Shown here piece after piece: positions 6,406 to 6,705 of a stretch of DNA of 6,705 nucleotides. The first letter of the stretch is position 1. The number at the start of each line of letters is the position of its first letter. Source of the stretch: Anaerolineales bacterium (GTDB lineage Bacteria > Chloroflexota > Anaerolineae > Anaerolineales > VGOW01); NCBI GenBank assembly GCA_919901875.1, contig CAKKQG010000095.1, forward strand, positions 3,293-9,997, given 5' to 3'. Both the position numbers and the translations under genes were made by a program. Under the pieces are notes generated by a model. That model was not told the DNA's origin. It saw only the letters and a list, made by a program, of their open reading frames with translations, and did not search any database.

Positions 6406-6705
6406 CTACACTTGCATTCGCATTACTTCTTGATACGCCTCGACTAATTTATCGCGCATGGAAAGCGCCACGCGGAAGGCGATGTCGGTTTCTTCGGCGG
6501 CGATCATCACTTGATGCAGGTCTACGTTCTCGCCGGCCGCCAGTTTTTGAATCGCTTGGTCCGAGGTCATTTGCATTTGGCTCAGTCCGTCTAAAGCGTT
6601 GTTCAGCGTCGCGCCAAATGCGCCAGATGTTTTATTCACCGCCGCCGACGTTGTCGCTTTAGTTGTCGGGGCGACGCTTTGAATTCGATTGAGGGTGATC
6701 GGGTC
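6406..6705 (-). CDS. fliE: FliE, flagellar hook-basal body complex protein (5' end cut by window edge)
   Basis: FliE is the small adaptor that joins the FliF MS ring to the rod and is the first rod-side substrate of flagellar export. The reading frame is open to the window edge, giving 99 in-window codons that begin DPITLNRIQ. FliE proteins usually begin with a short Met-containing stretch followed by an xPI-like segment and are about 100 residues long, so the true ATG probably lies only a few codons beyond base 6705. A GTG at 6639-6637 could be read as a start, but it would remove this conserved-looking N-terminus and is not preferred. The C-terminal half carries the family signature: the DLHQVMIAAEE segment, then RDKLVEAYQEVMRMQV. 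The TAG stop lies 6 nt upstream of the fliF ATG, so fliE leads the visible operon. Sure of identity; only the start is unknown. Confidence 0.95.
   Translation of the reverse strand, partial: DPITLNRIQSVAPTTKATTSAAVNKTSGAFGATLNNALDGLSQMQMTSDQAIQKLAAGENVDLHQVMIAAEETDIAFRVALSMRDKLVEAYQEVMRMQV

Noticed and set aside
6406..6639. Short 77-residue FliE starting at the GTG at 6639
   Set aside because: The frame stays open upstream to the window edge and encodes a typical FliE N-terminal segment (DPITLNRIQ), so the gene is simply cut by the window, not short.

Overview
The window is a compact, all-minus-strand flagellar basal-body and export cluster. Read in transcription order (right to left) it is fliE (5' end cut by the window edge), fliF, fliG, fliH, fliI, fliJ, a soluble lytic transglycosylase-like gene, and flgB. 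All eight genes look intact apart from the truncated fliE. No plus-strand gene is credible; the plus-strand open frames are shadows of these genes.

Layout. 6705-3726 encodes FliE, FliF (MS ring) and FliG (rotor/switch), which together form the base of the motor. 3736-1665 encodes FliH and FliI, the export ATPase and its regulator. After an 87-bp low-complexity gap come FliJ (1577-1122), an SLT-domain muramidase (1129-542) and FlgB (527-123), the proximal rod protein. Many junctions overlap (fliF/fliG 17 nt, fliG/fliH 11 nt, fliH/fliI 4 nt as ATGA, fliJ/SLT 8 nt), which indicates one transcript with translational coupling. No promoter or convincing intrinsic terminator was found; the operon presumably starts beyond base 6705.

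The least ordinary content is non-coding. The two places where compact packing is broken (between fliI and fliJ, and downstream of flgB) each hold a degenerate tandem repeat with a 7-nt period. In both, the heptads run in one orientation in one half and in the opposite orientation in the other half. The consensus differs: GCNNATR at 1-131 and roughly NNNCAAA at 1599-1655. The repeat after flgB runs into the coding sequence and supplies the stop codon.

Organism. The fliE-F-G-H-I-J order is widespread in bacteria and does not identify a phylum. By eye the G+C is moderate (roughly mid-50s percent), and degenerate intergenic repeats of this look remind me of Chloroflexota (Anaerolineae-like) genomes. 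That assignment is a low-confidence inference from style, not from a marker gene. The transglycosylase placed right after fliJ, with no visible signal peptide, suggests a wall-remodelling enzyme that serves rod assembly and may be exported by the flagellar apparatus itself.
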